64,000 nucleotides of DNA from Spirochaetales bacterium (GTDB lineage Bacteria > Spirochaetota > Spirochaetia > Treponematales > Treponemataceae), in NCBI GenBank assembly GCA_029098225.1, contig JAQXNX010000014.1:62001-126000 (forward strand). The letters run 5' to 3'. This document shows positions 16,158 through 23,832 of the stretch, one piece after another; the stretch's first letter is position 1, and each line of letters begins with the position of its first letter. The notes beneath the pieces were generated by a model. That model searched no databases. It was not told the origin of the DNA and saw only the letters and a program-made list of their open reading frames with translations. The position numbers and the translations under genes were made by a program.

Positions 16158-16880
16158 TTACTTTTTTGTAAAAATCAGATGATTGAAAAACGAAACCTTC
16201 TTGAAAGCATCAATTGTACCAACACGGACTTCAAGTTCAAGCATTGATTTATACCATTCGTCGGTGTACTTAATTTCGTTGTTAGAAGAAAGTCCATAAA
16301 AGGCCCGGATTCCGTAGAACTCTGAAAGTTCCATTTCATCGCCGAAAAAACTTGTGAGATACTCATTTGTATAAACATCACGGTTACCAAACATGCTGTC
16401 TTCGGGCTTTTCATCTAATAGATCCAACGCAGCCTTTGGATTATCCGTTAATACGGCGCAGCCATAAACACGACCATAAAGATTATGCTTTATGATTGAT
16501 AAGCGGCCTCCAGGTTTTAAAACTCTCTTCAATTCTGTCAAAATCTCGTCTTTGTTTTCAACATATTCCAGAACATTGTGGCAAAAGGCAATGTCAAAGT
16601 TTGCATCTGCAACCGACTTCAGATAATCAATTCCCTGAGTGATCAAAGTGTAGTTGTCGCTCTTAAATCGAAGCTTGTACATTTCTTCATTTGGCTCGAG
16701 TGCAGTTACATCATGAAATTGAGCATAGTTCTTTGCAGTAATACAAAAACCTGCTCCAAAATCCAGAATCTTCAGCCTCTTATCATTGGCTAATTTAAGC
16801 TGATTAAAAATCACATCATAAAAAATCTTGCCCCAGGGCTGATCTACCATTGCACGATAATTTTCAATTGCTGTCGACAT
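16158..16880 (-). CDS. Class I SAM-dependent methyltransferase
   Basis: A 240-residue methyltransferase. SAM-binding motif I is LKILDFGAGFCITAKNYA, motif II region VTALEPNEEMYKLR, then FDIAFCHNVLEYVENKDEIL and the post-motif LKRVLKPGGRLSIIKHN. This is the Methyltransf_11-type layout used for small molecules. I use the ATG at 16880 (MSTAIENYRAMV), with AAGGAT 8 nt upstream. It is about 60 nt downstream of another methyltransferase gene on the same strand. Substrate unknown. Confidence 0.85.
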   Translation of the reverse strand: MSTAIENYRAMVDQPWGKIFYDVIFNQLKLANDKRLKILDFGAGFCITAKNYAQFHDVTALEPNEEMYKLRFKSDNYTLITQGIDYLKSVADANFDIAFCHNVLEYVENKDEILTELKRVLKPGGRLSIIKHNLYGRVYGCAVLTDNPKAALDLLDEKPEDSMFGNRDVYTNEYLTSFFGDEMELSEFYGIRAFYGLSSNNEIKYTDEWYKSMLELEVRVGTIDAFKKVSFFNHLIFTKK

Positions 16881-16940
16881 TTTCAAATCCTTATTTTTTT
16901 CTATAATTTTACTTAGATTTTATCTTTTAATTCACCGTCT

Positions 16941-17732
16941 TTAAAGGGTTTTGCTGATTTCATACAAACGGTAAATCTTTCTGTAAAAGCTTCCGGTAAA
17001 AAGGAACTTGAAAAATCCTCTGTCAAAAGGTGGCAGCTGATTCACAAGGTTTTCAGGTGTCAGTGAATGCTCGGCATCGCACTTGAATTGTGTTCCCTCC
17101 AGCACCAGGTTAATATCATCAAGTCCCCAGACTGTCGTTACGCCAACATCATTAATAGGATTTTTATATTTGCTCGCCTTTGCTCCAAAAACAGTGTAAA
17201 CATCAAGCAGCATATGAACCTGCGGGAACTTTTTATCCAGCGCGCGGATAAAAGCATTCAGTTCCTCATTGCGCAGGTACATACTGATTCCTTCAAAAAC
17301 TACAATGGCTGTTTTGGCATCCGGCAGCTTTTCTACCATTTCGGCTTTTGATGCATCAAAGGCCATCATCTTGTAGCGGTCGTTTTCGGAATAATATTTT
17401 TTGCGGGACTCAAGAACTTCCGGAAAATCACCGTCTATCCAGCTGGTGTAAGGAGATGTAATTCTAAAAGCCCGGCTATCCAGTCCGCAGCCAATATGCA
17501 GCACCAGCGCCTCAGGATTTTGCGCGAGCATTTTTTCAACCCAGTCGTCAAAAATTTTGGCCCTCATTGCCATGTTGTAGGTGAGCCACTTTGATTTTGA
17601 TTTTCCATGAACTTCAAAGGCTTCTGCATCCCAAATCTTTTCAGCCATTGAGTCTTTTAAAATGATTCCCTGCTTACTGACTTTCGCCTTGCCATAAAGC
17701 GGGATAAATAGCGTCTTGTTTACTTCGTTCAT
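16941..17732 (-). CDS. SAM-dependent methyltransferase of the LCMT/PPM-like (O-methyltransferase) family
   Basis: A 263-residue protein starting MNEVNKTLFIPLYGKAKVSK, a common start in the family of leucine-carboxyl-methyltransferase-like proteins (also tied to polyketide synthesis). SAM motif: ALVLHIGCGLDSRAFRI, then WIDGDFPEVLESRKKYY and AIVVFEGISMYL. I reject the longer frame from 17804 because its first 24 codons lie in the dispersed repeat at 17770-17912. TATAAT directly touches this ATG, so promoter and start remain unclear. Operon with the next methyltransferase is likely. Confidence 0.8.
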   Translation of the reverse strand: MNEVNKTLFIPLYGKAKVSKQGIILKDSMAEKIWDAEAFEVHGKSKSKWLTYNMAMRAKIFDDWVEKMLAQNPEALVLHIGCGLDSRAFRITSPYTSWIDGDFPEVLESRKKYYSENDRYKMMAFDASKAEMVEKLPDAKTAIVVFEGISMYLRNEELNAFIRALDKKFPQVHMLLDVYTVFGAKASKYKNPINDVGVTTVWGLDDINLVLEGTQFKCDAEHSLTPENLVNQLPPFDRGFFKFLFTGSFYRKIYRLYEISKTL

Positions 17733-17769
17733 ATTATAAGTGTAACTTAGGATTGAGTGATTTTCAACT

Positions 17770-17912
17770 GCGTAAGGGGCTGGAGCTACGCCGAAGGCGG
17801 CCACTGGACTGAGTGAACTAACGTTAGTTAGTGAACGAGTGTGGAGACTGGAGCGATAGCGGAATAGCGCAACACCCGACCGCTGCGACCGAAGTTTGCA
17901 GCGGTTACGCCC
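17770..17912 (+). repeat. Dispersed GC-rich intergenic repeat, copy R1
   Basis: Aligns by eye over its whole length with the reverse complement of 22763-22899: shared words include GGCGGCCACTGGACTGAG, AGCGGAAT and CCCGACCG. Contains several short hairpins (ACGCCGAAGGCGGC; CGCTGC...GCAGCG) and the 14-bp perfect palindrome AACTAACGTTAGTT at 17816-17829, which recurs at 26775-26788. Much richer in G+C than the genes around it. Confidence 0.75.
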
Positions 17913-18017
17913 AAATAACTCAAAAAAAAATTTAAGATTTTTCTTGAATTCAATTTTTAATCACCTTATTCTTACATATATAGGCGCCTAAAACTAACAA
18001 CAAAGAATGAGGATTTT

Positions 18018-19013
18018 ATGACTAAAGAAGAACTGCACACAATGATTGAAGAGACGCAGCCTAATATCTGCCAGATTGAGGCGATTCATGACGGCAAGAC
18101 TGTTTACAGCGACACCTGGAATAATTATACGCGTGAGGATAAACTCCACGTTATGTCTGTAACAAAAAGCATTATGGCTCTGCTGGTCGGAATTGCAATT
18201 GACAAGGGGCAGATAAAAAGTGTAGACGACAAGGTGCTGGATTATTTTCCCGAGTATAAAGTGAAGCGCGGAGAAAAGACGATTTACGAGGTGACCATAA
18301 AGCATCTGCTTACAATGCGGGCACCATACAAGTGCAAGGGCGACCCCTGGAGCAAAGTTTGTGCCAGCGAAAACTGGACTTATACTTCGCTTGATTTTCT
18401 TGGTGGACGTAAGGGACTTACTGATGAGTTTAAGTATTCGTCGGTGTGTCTTCATATTCTGACGGGGATTTTGTATAAGGCTACCGGCATGCTTACTGTG
18501 GACTACGCCAACAAATATCTTTTTGAACCGCTTGGCATTCCTGCCCACAAAAACTTTTATGCAAAGTCTGCACAGGAACACAAGGAGTTTACTATCAGTA
18601 AGCTTCCGAAAGAGGCCGTCTGGTTTGCCGACCCTCAGGACCTTGGAACTCCGGGCTATGGGCTTTGTATGACGGCTGTTGACATGGCAAAGATCGGACT
18701 CCTCTGTCTGAACAAGGGCGAGTTTGACGGCAAGCAGATAGTCTCGGCTAACTGGATTCGCGAGATGACCCGGCCGCGTGAAGTTGAAGGCAAGCATTTC
18801 CGCGGCATGGAATACGGCTACCTCTGGTGGATTATTTCACGCAAGAAAAATATTTATGCGGCCATAGGAAACAGCGGCAACGTGATTTACATAAATCCCG
18901 AGAAGCGTCTCGTGGTTGCCGTTGCTTCGTATTTTAAGCCGACGATTTTTGACAGGGTAGATTTTATTCAGAAATATATTGAGCCTTTTGCAGAGACTGC
19001 AGAGAAGTCGTGA
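18018..19013 (+). CDS. Serine hydrolase of the beta-lactamase fold
   Basis: A 331-residue protein of the beta-lactamase-related serine hydrolase group without a signal peptide. The SxxK motif is in HVMSVTKSIMALLVG (S-V-T-K), the second motif is YSS (in place of YxN), and the end has AIGNSGNVIYINPEKRLVVAV, where NSGN is near the usual HxG position. The substrate is unknown. A scrap of a paralogue is found at 29872-30003. The gene is richer in G+C than most genes in the window, which suggests separate origin. Divergent from the methyltransferase pair across repeat R1. Confidence 0.82.
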   Translation: MTKEELHTMIEETQPNICQIEAIHDGKTVYSDTWNNYTREDKLHVMSVTKSIMALLVGIAIDKGQIKSVDDKVLDYFPEYKVKRGEKTIYEVTIKHLLTMRAPYKCKGDPWSKVCASENWTYTSLDFLGGRKGLTDEFKYSSVCLHILTGILYKATGMLTVDYANKYLFEPLGIPAHKNFYAKSAQEHKEFTISKLPKEAVWFADPQDLGTPGYGLCMTAVDMAKIGLLCLNKGEFDGKQIVSANWIREMTRPREVEGKHFRGMEYGYLWWIISRKKNIYAAIGNSGNVIYINPEKRLVVAVASYFKPTIFDRVDFIQKYIEPFAETAEKS

Positions 19014-19046
19014 TGACTTTTCTGGAGCAATCCGCCGCCTTAAAAT

Positions 19047-19358
19047 CTATTTGAATTTTACAGCAGTGCCGTAGGCGACAATTTCTGCGGCACCCTGCAT
19101 AACAGCTGAGGAGCCATACATTACTCCTACAACTGCGTCGGCACCAAGAGCTGTAGCTTCATCAACCATACGCTTGGTTGCAATCTGGCGGGCTTCATTT
19201 AGCATTTCTGTGTATCCTGCAATTTCGCCACCGACCAGTGTTTTGAGTCCTGCCATTAAATCACGACCAAAATTTTTTGACTGAACAATTGTTCCCTTTA
19301 CAATTCCTAAAACTTCATATTCCTTACCTGGAATTGAATCAATAGTTACGAGCATCAT
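19047..19358 (-). CDS. YbjQ/UPF0145 family protein
   Basis: A 103-residue protein of the heavy-metal-binding-like YbjQ family (UPF0145): MLVTIDSIPGKEYEVLGIVKG, then GGEIAGYTEMLNEARQIATKRM and ALGADAVVGVMYG, the family's hallmark. Members form pentameric barrels; function is unknown. I use the ATG at 19358 because GAGGTG lies 6 nt before it. The start overlaps by 20 nt the 3' end of the MerR-type gene, so translation is coupled. Confidence 0.88.
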   Translation of the reverse strand: MMLVTIDSIPGKEYEVLGIVKGTIVQSKNFGRDLMAGLKTLVGGEIAGYTEMLNEARQIATKRMVDEATALGADAVVGVMYGSSAVMQGAAEIVAYGTAVKFK

Positions 19359-19983
19359 ATTCTTCACCTCTATTAATTTCTTTGATTCGTTGAATCAATA
19401 CAATAATAATTCCTATAAACAATCCGATTGTAATTAGACCTGTAACAACAACCGGAGCCAAAATTCTTGTATCGGACCGAAAAACAAAAAGCATTCCAAT
19501 AAAACTGACGATTAAAATCAGGCAGAAAACTCCAGCAGCTGCAACTGCGCCCGATTTCTTTTTTCTGTTTATGTCTTCTTTTTGTATGTCCTTAAATTTA
19601 GTTCCCTGATTTTCCATTTTCTCCATTTCCGAAAGATAGAATGAAGCATTCAGAGTTTTTAAATCAGTTGATTCATCTCTAAGCCTGGCACAAAGCTCTT
19701 TCATAAGCTCTGCGTTTTGCACTTCTTTTTCAATCCGCTCAATCTGCTGATTCATGCTCTGCGTAAGCGAAAGCTTTCCCGCCTCAATAAGTCTTATCTC
19801 TTCAATCGGAACAGAAAGCTTTCTAAGCAGTTTGATTTTTTCCAGTTGCCGAACATCCTCAAGCGAGTATTCCCTGTAATCATTTTCGGGATTTCGCTTT
19901 GGGCATAACAGCTTCTGATCTTCATAAAAGCGGATATTCTTTTTGGTGATTCCAACTAATTCTTCAACCTGATAAATCTTCAT
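19339..19983 (-). CDS. MerR-family regulator with C-terminal membrane segments
   Basis: A 214-residue protein. The N-terminal MerR winged HTH is clear (MKIYQVEELVGITKKNIRFY, then NDYREYSLEDVRQLEKIKLL), followed by a dimerisation coiled coil (~75-110). Unlike usual MerR proteins it ends with two hydrophobic segments (about 145-168 and 178-202), which should anchor it in the membrane. So it is probably a membrane-bound regulator that senses envelope or metal stress. Operon with the YbjQ gene. No CxxC metal site is seen. Confidence 0.82.
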   Translation of the reverse strand: MKIYQVEELVGITKKNIRFYEDQKLLCPKRNPENDYREYSLEDVRQLEKIKLLRKLSVPIEEIRLIEAGKLSLTQSMNQQIERIEKEVQNAELMKELCARLRDESTDLKTLNASFYLSEMEKMENQGTKFKDIQKEDINRKKKSGAVAAAGVFCLILIVSFIGMLFVFRSDTRILAPVVVTGLITIGLFIGIIIVLIQRIKEINRGEEYDARNY

Positions 19984-20072
19984 ATTTTTTCTCTAAGAGT
20001 ATTATACTTCAGATTCAGTCTTTGCGCTTGAATTTCTTTTCCATATAAAAATGGCCAGACAAACAACAGGCA

Positions 20073-20363
20073 TCAATAGAAGACTTCAAAACCAGCATGT
20101 CCCGCTCCGTAATACAAAGCCGTTGAATTATCATCCCGAGTTTTTTTCAAAAAAAATTTGAAAGCTACAAAGCGACCTGTTTCTTCAAAGAGACCCGCCA
20201 TAAGGCCTCCAAAAAGTCCGAATAAAATCGGTTTTTGCATAAGAGCCTGGGCCCGTCCACCGCCAAGAATCAAAGCATTACAAGCGCCTTCAAGAACAAG
20301 TGCAAAAACCGCAAAAGTTGCGCATCCAATAAAGATAGCAAAACCTTTTTCTTTTTTTGTCAT
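20073..20363 (-). pseudogene. Truncated YhfC-family intramembrane protease-like gene
   Basis: The 96-residue frame has the start of a YhfC-type membrane protein: hydrophobic segments, GLMAGLFEETGRFVAFKFFL with the EE..R motif, and YYGAGHAGFE with the histidine, then it stops at EVFY. Intact members have roughly 230-270 residues, so more than half is missing. The start at 20363 is supported by AGGAGG. Nothing that continues the protein is seen in the ~70 nt after the stop. I call it a 3'-truncated pseudogene. Confidence 0.7.
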
Positions 20364-20489
20364 ATTTGACCTCCTCATGTTTTCTTACCTTTAGTCTAAG
20401 CCTTCCACCAAGTGGAAGGTCAAGCTTTTTTTGTTTATAATCTTTAGTTGGAAACGATAAGCAGAATTGTTGGAAAAATGGAGAAGGAT

Positions 20490-20846
20490 ATGCCCTTAGT
20501 AAAAGTTAACATGCTCGCGGGGAAGACGCCCGAGTTTAAAAAGACTATTTTTGATTGTATTCACGAAGGCTTGATTGACGCCTTTGGGATTGCGGACTGG
20601 GACAGGTTTCAGCGAATCGAAGAGTTTGATAAAACTAACTGGGAAGCGCCCGAAGGAAAAACCGAAAACTTTATGATTATCGAATTCACGATTTTTCCGG
20701 GCAGAAGCCGTGAACAGAAAAAAACTGCAATCGAAAAAATCACCGGCCTGCTTTGCGAAAAACTTGGCATTGCTGCGACCGATGTTTTTATTGTGATGAA
20801 TGAACCGCCTCTTGAAAACTGGGGCATGGGCGGGAATCAGAAATAA
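20490..20846 (+). CDS. Tautomerase-family protein (MIF/4-oxalocrotonate tautomerase superfamily)
   Basis: I place the start at the ATG at 20490 so that proline is residue 2 (MPLVKVNMLAGKTPEFK), since Pro1 of the mature protein is the catalytic base in this superfamily; GGAG precedes it. The 118-residue product has two beta-alpha-beta units, the second with MIIEFTIFPGRSREQKKTAIEKI and DVFIVMNEPPLENWGMGG. That end is typical of the tautomerase 'MSAD-like' group. Enzymes of this fold act on keto-enol or halogenated acids; the natural substrate is unknown. No operon partner. Confidence 0.85.
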   Translation: MPLVKVNMLAGKTPEFKKTIFDCIHEGLIDAFGIADWDRFQRIEEFDKTNWEAPEGKTENFMIIEFTIFPGRSREQKKTAIEKITGLLCEKLGIAATDVFIVMNEPPLENWGMGGNQK

Positions 20847-20874
20847 TAGAACAAAAAAATAAATTTACGGCTTT

Positions 20875-21096
20875 TTAGTTTTCTTCCCTGCTTTCTCTAA
20901 GAGACTGCATAATATCTTCATGTCTGATATCAAAGAGTGTTTTGATTCCTGCAAATGGTGACGATTCCGAAGTTTCAGGGGAAATACGGAAGACAGAGCC
21001 ATCGGCTAGTTTTATAAGGACTGCTCCATCATTTTTTGATTTATCAAGAACAGAAGCAAAATTTTGTCTAGCCTCGGAATATGTTACTACAAGCAT
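20875..21096 (-). CDS. Phd/YefM-like antitoxin
   Basis: A 73-residue protein: VTYSEARQNFASVLDKSKNDGAVLIKLADGSVFRISPE is the Phd/YefM N-terminal DNA-binding fold, followed by a short acidic C-terminal tail that would bind the toxin. Its ATG lies inside the last codons of the PIN toxin gene (10-nt overlap), which gives the order toxin then antitoxin. It likely binds the palindrome at 21479-21510 in front of the operon. Confidence 0.8.
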   Translation of the reverse strand: MLVVTYSEARQNFASVLDKSKNDGAVLIKLADGSVFRISPETSESSPFAGIKTLFDIRHEDIMQSLRESREEN

Positions 21097-21476
21097 GCAA
21101 CACCCCTCGAAACGGCATTTGTTTTCATCGTCTCATCCATTGTATACAAGGGTAACGAAAGCTGTTTTGCCAGAGAAATGTAATATGAATCATAAGCGTA
21201 AGATTCTGTTTCTCCAGCAATCACAATTGAATTCGGAATATCCGGCTCCATCATTCTCATTGGAATTCTTGCAAACTCATGATATACCGAAACTCCATCA
21301 TAAATGGAAATCAATTTGCGTTTAATAAGTTTACTTAGTGCATTTCCAATTTCAAATGGTAAACAGCTTGGTGCAACAAGGCGAGCTGCGCCGACAGTTT
21401 TTACAACAGAGTCTTTATTGGTTTGATTCAAAAGAAATTCCAGAATACATGATGCATCTATAACTAACTCATTCAT
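21087..21476 (-). CDS. PIN-domain (VapC-like) toxin
   Basis: A 129-residue PIN protein. Acidic residues: D7 in ELVIDASCILEFLL, E in LPFEIGNALSKL, D in YAYDSYYISLAKQL, and D in YTMDETM. This is the full four-acid pattern of VapC-type ribonucleases, so the enzyme should be active. I use the ATG at 21476; the upstream TTG lies in the operator. It is co-transcribed with the Phd-like antitoxin. Confidence 0.85.
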   Translation of the reverse strand: MNELVIDASCILEFLLNQTNKDSVVKTVGAARLVAPSCLPFEIGNALSKLIKRKLISIYDGVSVYHEFARIPMRMMEPDIPNSIVIAGETESYAYDSYYISLAKQLSLPLYTMDETMKTNAVSRGVACL

Positions 21477-21478
21477 AT

Positions 21479-21510
21479 TTTTTATATTGTACAATTGTAC
21501 AATATAAAAA
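21479..21510. promoter_or_regulatory. Perfect 32-bp palindrome, operator of the PIN/Phd toxin-antitoxin operon
   Basis: The two 16-bp halves are exact reverse complements (core TTGTACAATTGTACAA). It ends 2 bp before the toxin ATG and covers the expected promoter, so binding of the antitoxin or the complex would block transcription. Confidence 0.8.
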
Positions 21511-21521
21511 TCAAGATTTTT

Positions 21522-22073
21522 TTATTTCCCGCAGTTTTTCTTGTGAGCCTTAATTTTTTTGATGGCCCACGCATAGTGACTTGAGGTATCGCTTACGCAA
21601 TAATCTCCGAGGGCCGCATTGCCTGTCCATGGAAAGTAGGCTTGCGTAAAAAGTTCTTCGTTAGTGTAGCCTTCAATCAGCTTCATGGCGGCGGCGTGGC
21701 TTTTTTTGAACATTGCTTTTGCGGCTTCGAGACTTGTTTCCTGATGACGCTTCCAGAACATCTGGTTCATTGCGCCGTAAGTTTTCCATGAATAGTCGGC
21801 TGGTAAAAATGCGATGGCGGATTTCTTGTCGGTAACGCCTTTGTTGTTCTTTGGGAAGTCCAGCAAAAGCTGGTGCCATTCGTAAAGGTGAATGAGTACA
21901 TCGCGCACATTTTTGTCGCGGCTCCAGTGGGCCTCTTTTTTGCTAGGCTGGCCCGAAAAATCAAAAGGTGTGTTGAGTTCCTTTTCGGTAAGCCCGTCAA
22001 TAAGGCTCATAAGTGATTCATAATTTTCCTGCGCTGCTTTGAGCAGGTCTTCTTTGTTGTGTGGTCTTGGCAT
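21522..22073 (-). CDS. ClbS/DfsB-family four-helix protein
   Basis: A 183-residue DinB-like four-helix protein of the ClbS/DfsB family: MPRPHNKEDLLKAAQENYES at the start, WSRDKNVRDVLIHLYEWHQLL, and YTNEELFTQAYFPWTG later. ClbS of the colibactin cluster hydrolyses the cyclopropane warhead and protects the cell; most homologues have no known substrate. The start at 22073 is supported by AAGGAGGA 8 nt upstream; earlier in-frame codons lie in a hairpin-rich stretch. No close operon partner. Confidence 0.85.
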   Translation of the reverse strand: MPRPHNKEDLLKAAQENYESLMSLIDGLTEKELNTPFDFSGQPSKKEAHWSRDKNVRDVLIHLYEWHQLLLDFPKNNKGVTDKKSAIAFLPADYSWKTYGAMNQMFWKRHQETSLEAAKAMFKKSHAAAMKLIEGYTNEELFTQAYFPWTGNAALGDYCVSDTSSHYAWAIKKIKAHKKNCGK

Positions 22074-22132
22074 GGTTTGTGTCCTCCTTGTGTAAGGCCT
22101 CTGGCGGCCGGTGTTCAATAGCAAAGCGTTAA

Positions 22133-22154
22133 AAAAATTGCGCAGGCAATTTTT
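22133..22154. terminator. AT-rich hairpin upstream of the ClbS-like gene
   Basis: AAAAATTGC (22133-22141), loop GCAG, GCAATTTTT (22146-22154). Symmetric A- and T-runs would let it work as a terminator in either direction, here most likely for the minus-strand HTH gene upstream. It also resembles the hairpins found in the dispersed intergenic repeats. Confidence 0.5.
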
Positions 22155-22259
22155 AGCTTTACCTTCTTGAGGTTACTATATCACGCTTTTTCTTATACAA
22201 AAAGAAACAGCTTGTTGCTTTTTTCGGGCGGGGCGTGGAGTGTCCTTTGAGGAATTTAA

Positions 22260-22706
22260 TTACACCTTCCAGTGCTTGAGCTGCGAGAGCATGGAATCAT
22301 AAAACCTCCGTCGTTCATCGTCACTCTGATTCTGCGGGTTTGGCATATTCTGCAAAAGAAAATCAATCAGCGAATCCTTCTGCTTGTAAATAAACTTGCC
22401 GTCCACGTAGCACCATTTGCAGTAATCTTCGTTAAAACTCTTGTCTGGTTCGCGGCTGATCATGGAATCTTCGGTAAGAGGCATTCCGCAGCACTGGCAG
22501 AAAAGCTGCCTCGGCGACCCAAGCAGTGTATTTATAGAAACATTGAACTCGCGCGAAAGAACTTTGAGCATCTGGGGGTTGGGCTGAGTCTCCCCGGTTT
22601 CCCATCGGCTCACAGCCTGCCTTGTAATGTTTACCCGATTTGCCATTTCTTCCTGAGTAAGATTATTTTTTTCGCGAAGTTGTTTTAGTATTTCAAAAAC
22701 TTCCAT
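22260..22706 (-). CDS. XRE-family HTH regulator with zinc-ribbon domain
   Basis: A 148-residue protein: residues 1-62 are an XRE HTH (LREKNNLTQEEMANRVNITR, QAVSRWETGETQPN), and residues ~69-148 are a putative zinc-ribbon domain with CQCCGMPL and CKWCYVDG (two CxxC pairs), ending in a helical region. This HTH plus zinc-ribbon pairing is common in Firmicutes. I use the ATG at 22706 (GAGG 7 nt before); the longer frame from 22889 reads through repeat R2. No partner gene is nearby. Confidence 0.85.
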   Translation of the reverse strand: MEVFEILKQLREKNNLTQEEMANRVNITRQAVSRWETGETQPNPQMLKVLSREFNVSINTLLGSPRQLFCQCCGMPLTEDSMISREPDKSFNEDYCKWCYVDGKFIYKQKDSLIDFLLQNMPNPQNQSDDERRRFYDSMLSQLKHWKV

Positions 22707-22762
22707 CCGGCGCCTCACTTTGAATTGATGATTAATTATATCACAGATTATAAAAAAAAGTA

Positions 22763-22899
22763 GGGCGTGCCCGCTTGCCTTCGGCAATCGGTCGGGCCTT
22801 ACGCCATTCCGCTGTCGCTTCAGCCGCTTCCCTCGTCGCTCACTACGTTCTCTCCTCAGTCCAGTGGCCGCCTTACGGCGTGGCTCCACGCCCTCACGC
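22763..22899 (-). repeat. Dispersed GC-rich intergenic repeat, copy R2
   Basis: Reverse-complement match to R1 (17770-17912), with shared words GGCGGCCACTGGACTGAG, AGCGGAAT and CCCGACCG and the same order of small hairpins (GCCGCCTTACGGCGTGGC; CTTGCCTTCGGCAA). The rest of the gap 22900-23134 holds no recognisable gene; a ribosome-binding-like AAAGGAGG at ~22972 precedes only a short stopped frame. Confidence 0.75.
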
Positions 22900-23134
22900 A
22901 GAGTTTAGCAAAGAGAAATTTTGCATGAATAAAATTGTGCGATGTGTTATAAAAAAAATACACTGATAACAAAGGAGGTTGAGATAAGATTTATGATTTT
23001 AATGACTAACGATTCGGCCTCCGCTCTTCACGCCTAGAACCGGTACAAAGCCGGGTACACATGGGGTTTTCCCCATCAAACTTTTCTTGTCATGAAAGCG
23101 GAGCTGCATTGGATAAAGAGTTTCCGAAACTGTC

Positions 23135-23155
23135 ATTCTGAACTTGTTTCAGAAT
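23135..23155. repeat. Short palindromic dispersed repeat, second copy of the GTCATTC...GAATCT family
   Basis: Arms ATTCTGAA (23135-23142) and TTCAGAAT (23148-23155) with loop CTTGT. Flanks TGTC and CT match those of the element at 1023-1045, although the arms differ by compensating changes. Confidence 0.7.
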
Positions 23156-23198
23156 CTTTTTGTGCTCTTTATTAACTCTAGCATTCAGGAAATTAAAA

Positions 23199-23702
23199 TT
23201 GAAAACAAATAACATTATTACTGCGCGCGTGTCTTGCGTGCAGAAAAATCTTTATACCCTGCTGCCTTGTGCAGAGAATCGTACTGTCTGTCCAGGAGCC
23301 GGCAGTGATGGAATTGCTGGAGATGGCAATTGCAGTGATGGAATCAGAAAAGACGGCACTCGCAGTAACGACGATGACTCACTGCCGGAAATGACCGGCA
23401 AACTCAAAGGAAAGTTTTACAACCTTGGACTTGAGCCTCCTGTTGTAGGCGACTTTGTAAAAGTTTTTACAAACGAATATAGGGATGCTTTGATAGACGA
23501 AGTGTTTCCCCGCAAAACTGTATTCAAAAGTCCTAACCGCAGCGGCCACTCAGAAGCCTATGTGAAAAATCTCTTAGAGGAGACTATCGTTTCTAATTTT
23601 GATTATGTCTTTATTGTGACTTCACTTAATCAGGATTACAGCGAAAACAGAATTGCCCGATACGTTTCCATTACGCTCAACACCGAGGCAAAGCCAAGAT
23701 GA
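23199..23702 (+). pseudogene. rsgA: N-terminal fragment of ribosome small-subunit-dependent GTPase A
   Basis: The frame encodes the N-terminal OB domain of RsgA/YjeQ (ARVSCVQKNLYTLLP, then GKFYNLGLEPPVVGDFVKVF and PRKTVFKSPNRSGHSEAYVKN) and reaches NFDYVFIVTSLNQDYSENRI, the first segment of the GTPase domain, then ends in NTEAKPR. The P-loop, switch and zinc domains are absent, so GTPase activity is impossible. It also has a D/G/S/N-rich insert (about 23291-23385) where RsgA normally has a short loop. A TTG at 23199 with AGGA before it is the likely old start. The remnant probably came by partial transfer or deletion. Confidence 0.8.
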
Positions 23703-23719
23703 TGCAGATTGCAAAGTAG

Positions 23720-23807
23720 CCTAAAATCGAAAATCCGTTAAAAAACGAGCCGACAGGGGCGTTTTAGGATTATCGAAAGAACGGCTCAGAGGCAAGCTAT
23801 GCTTGCC
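23720..23807. other. Hairpin-rich intergenic stretch between two pseudogenes
   Basis: Inverted pairs CCTAAAA (23720-23726) / TTTTAGG (23762-23768), AAAACG (23742-23747) / CGTTTT (23760-23765), and GGCAAGC (23791-23797) / GCTTGCC (23801-23807) followed by ACTTTTA. The last could be a weak terminator. It lies at the break between the rsgA fragment and the broken GNAT copy. Confidence 0.45.
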
Positions 23808-23832
23808 GACTTTTATAAATGGAGAAATATTT

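Noticed and set aside
17994-18797. Minus-strand open frame of 267 codons
   Set aside because: Antisense to the serine hydrolase gene with motif-rich plus strand; no family match.
22707-22889. N-terminal extension of the HTH/zinc-ribbon protein
   Set aside because: Codons lie within repeat R2 and a good ribosome binding site precedes the ATG at 22706.
22960-23070. Small gene after the AAAGGAGG sequence near 22972
   Set aside because: The frame from the ATG stops after 14 codons; no family or continuation in other frames recognised.
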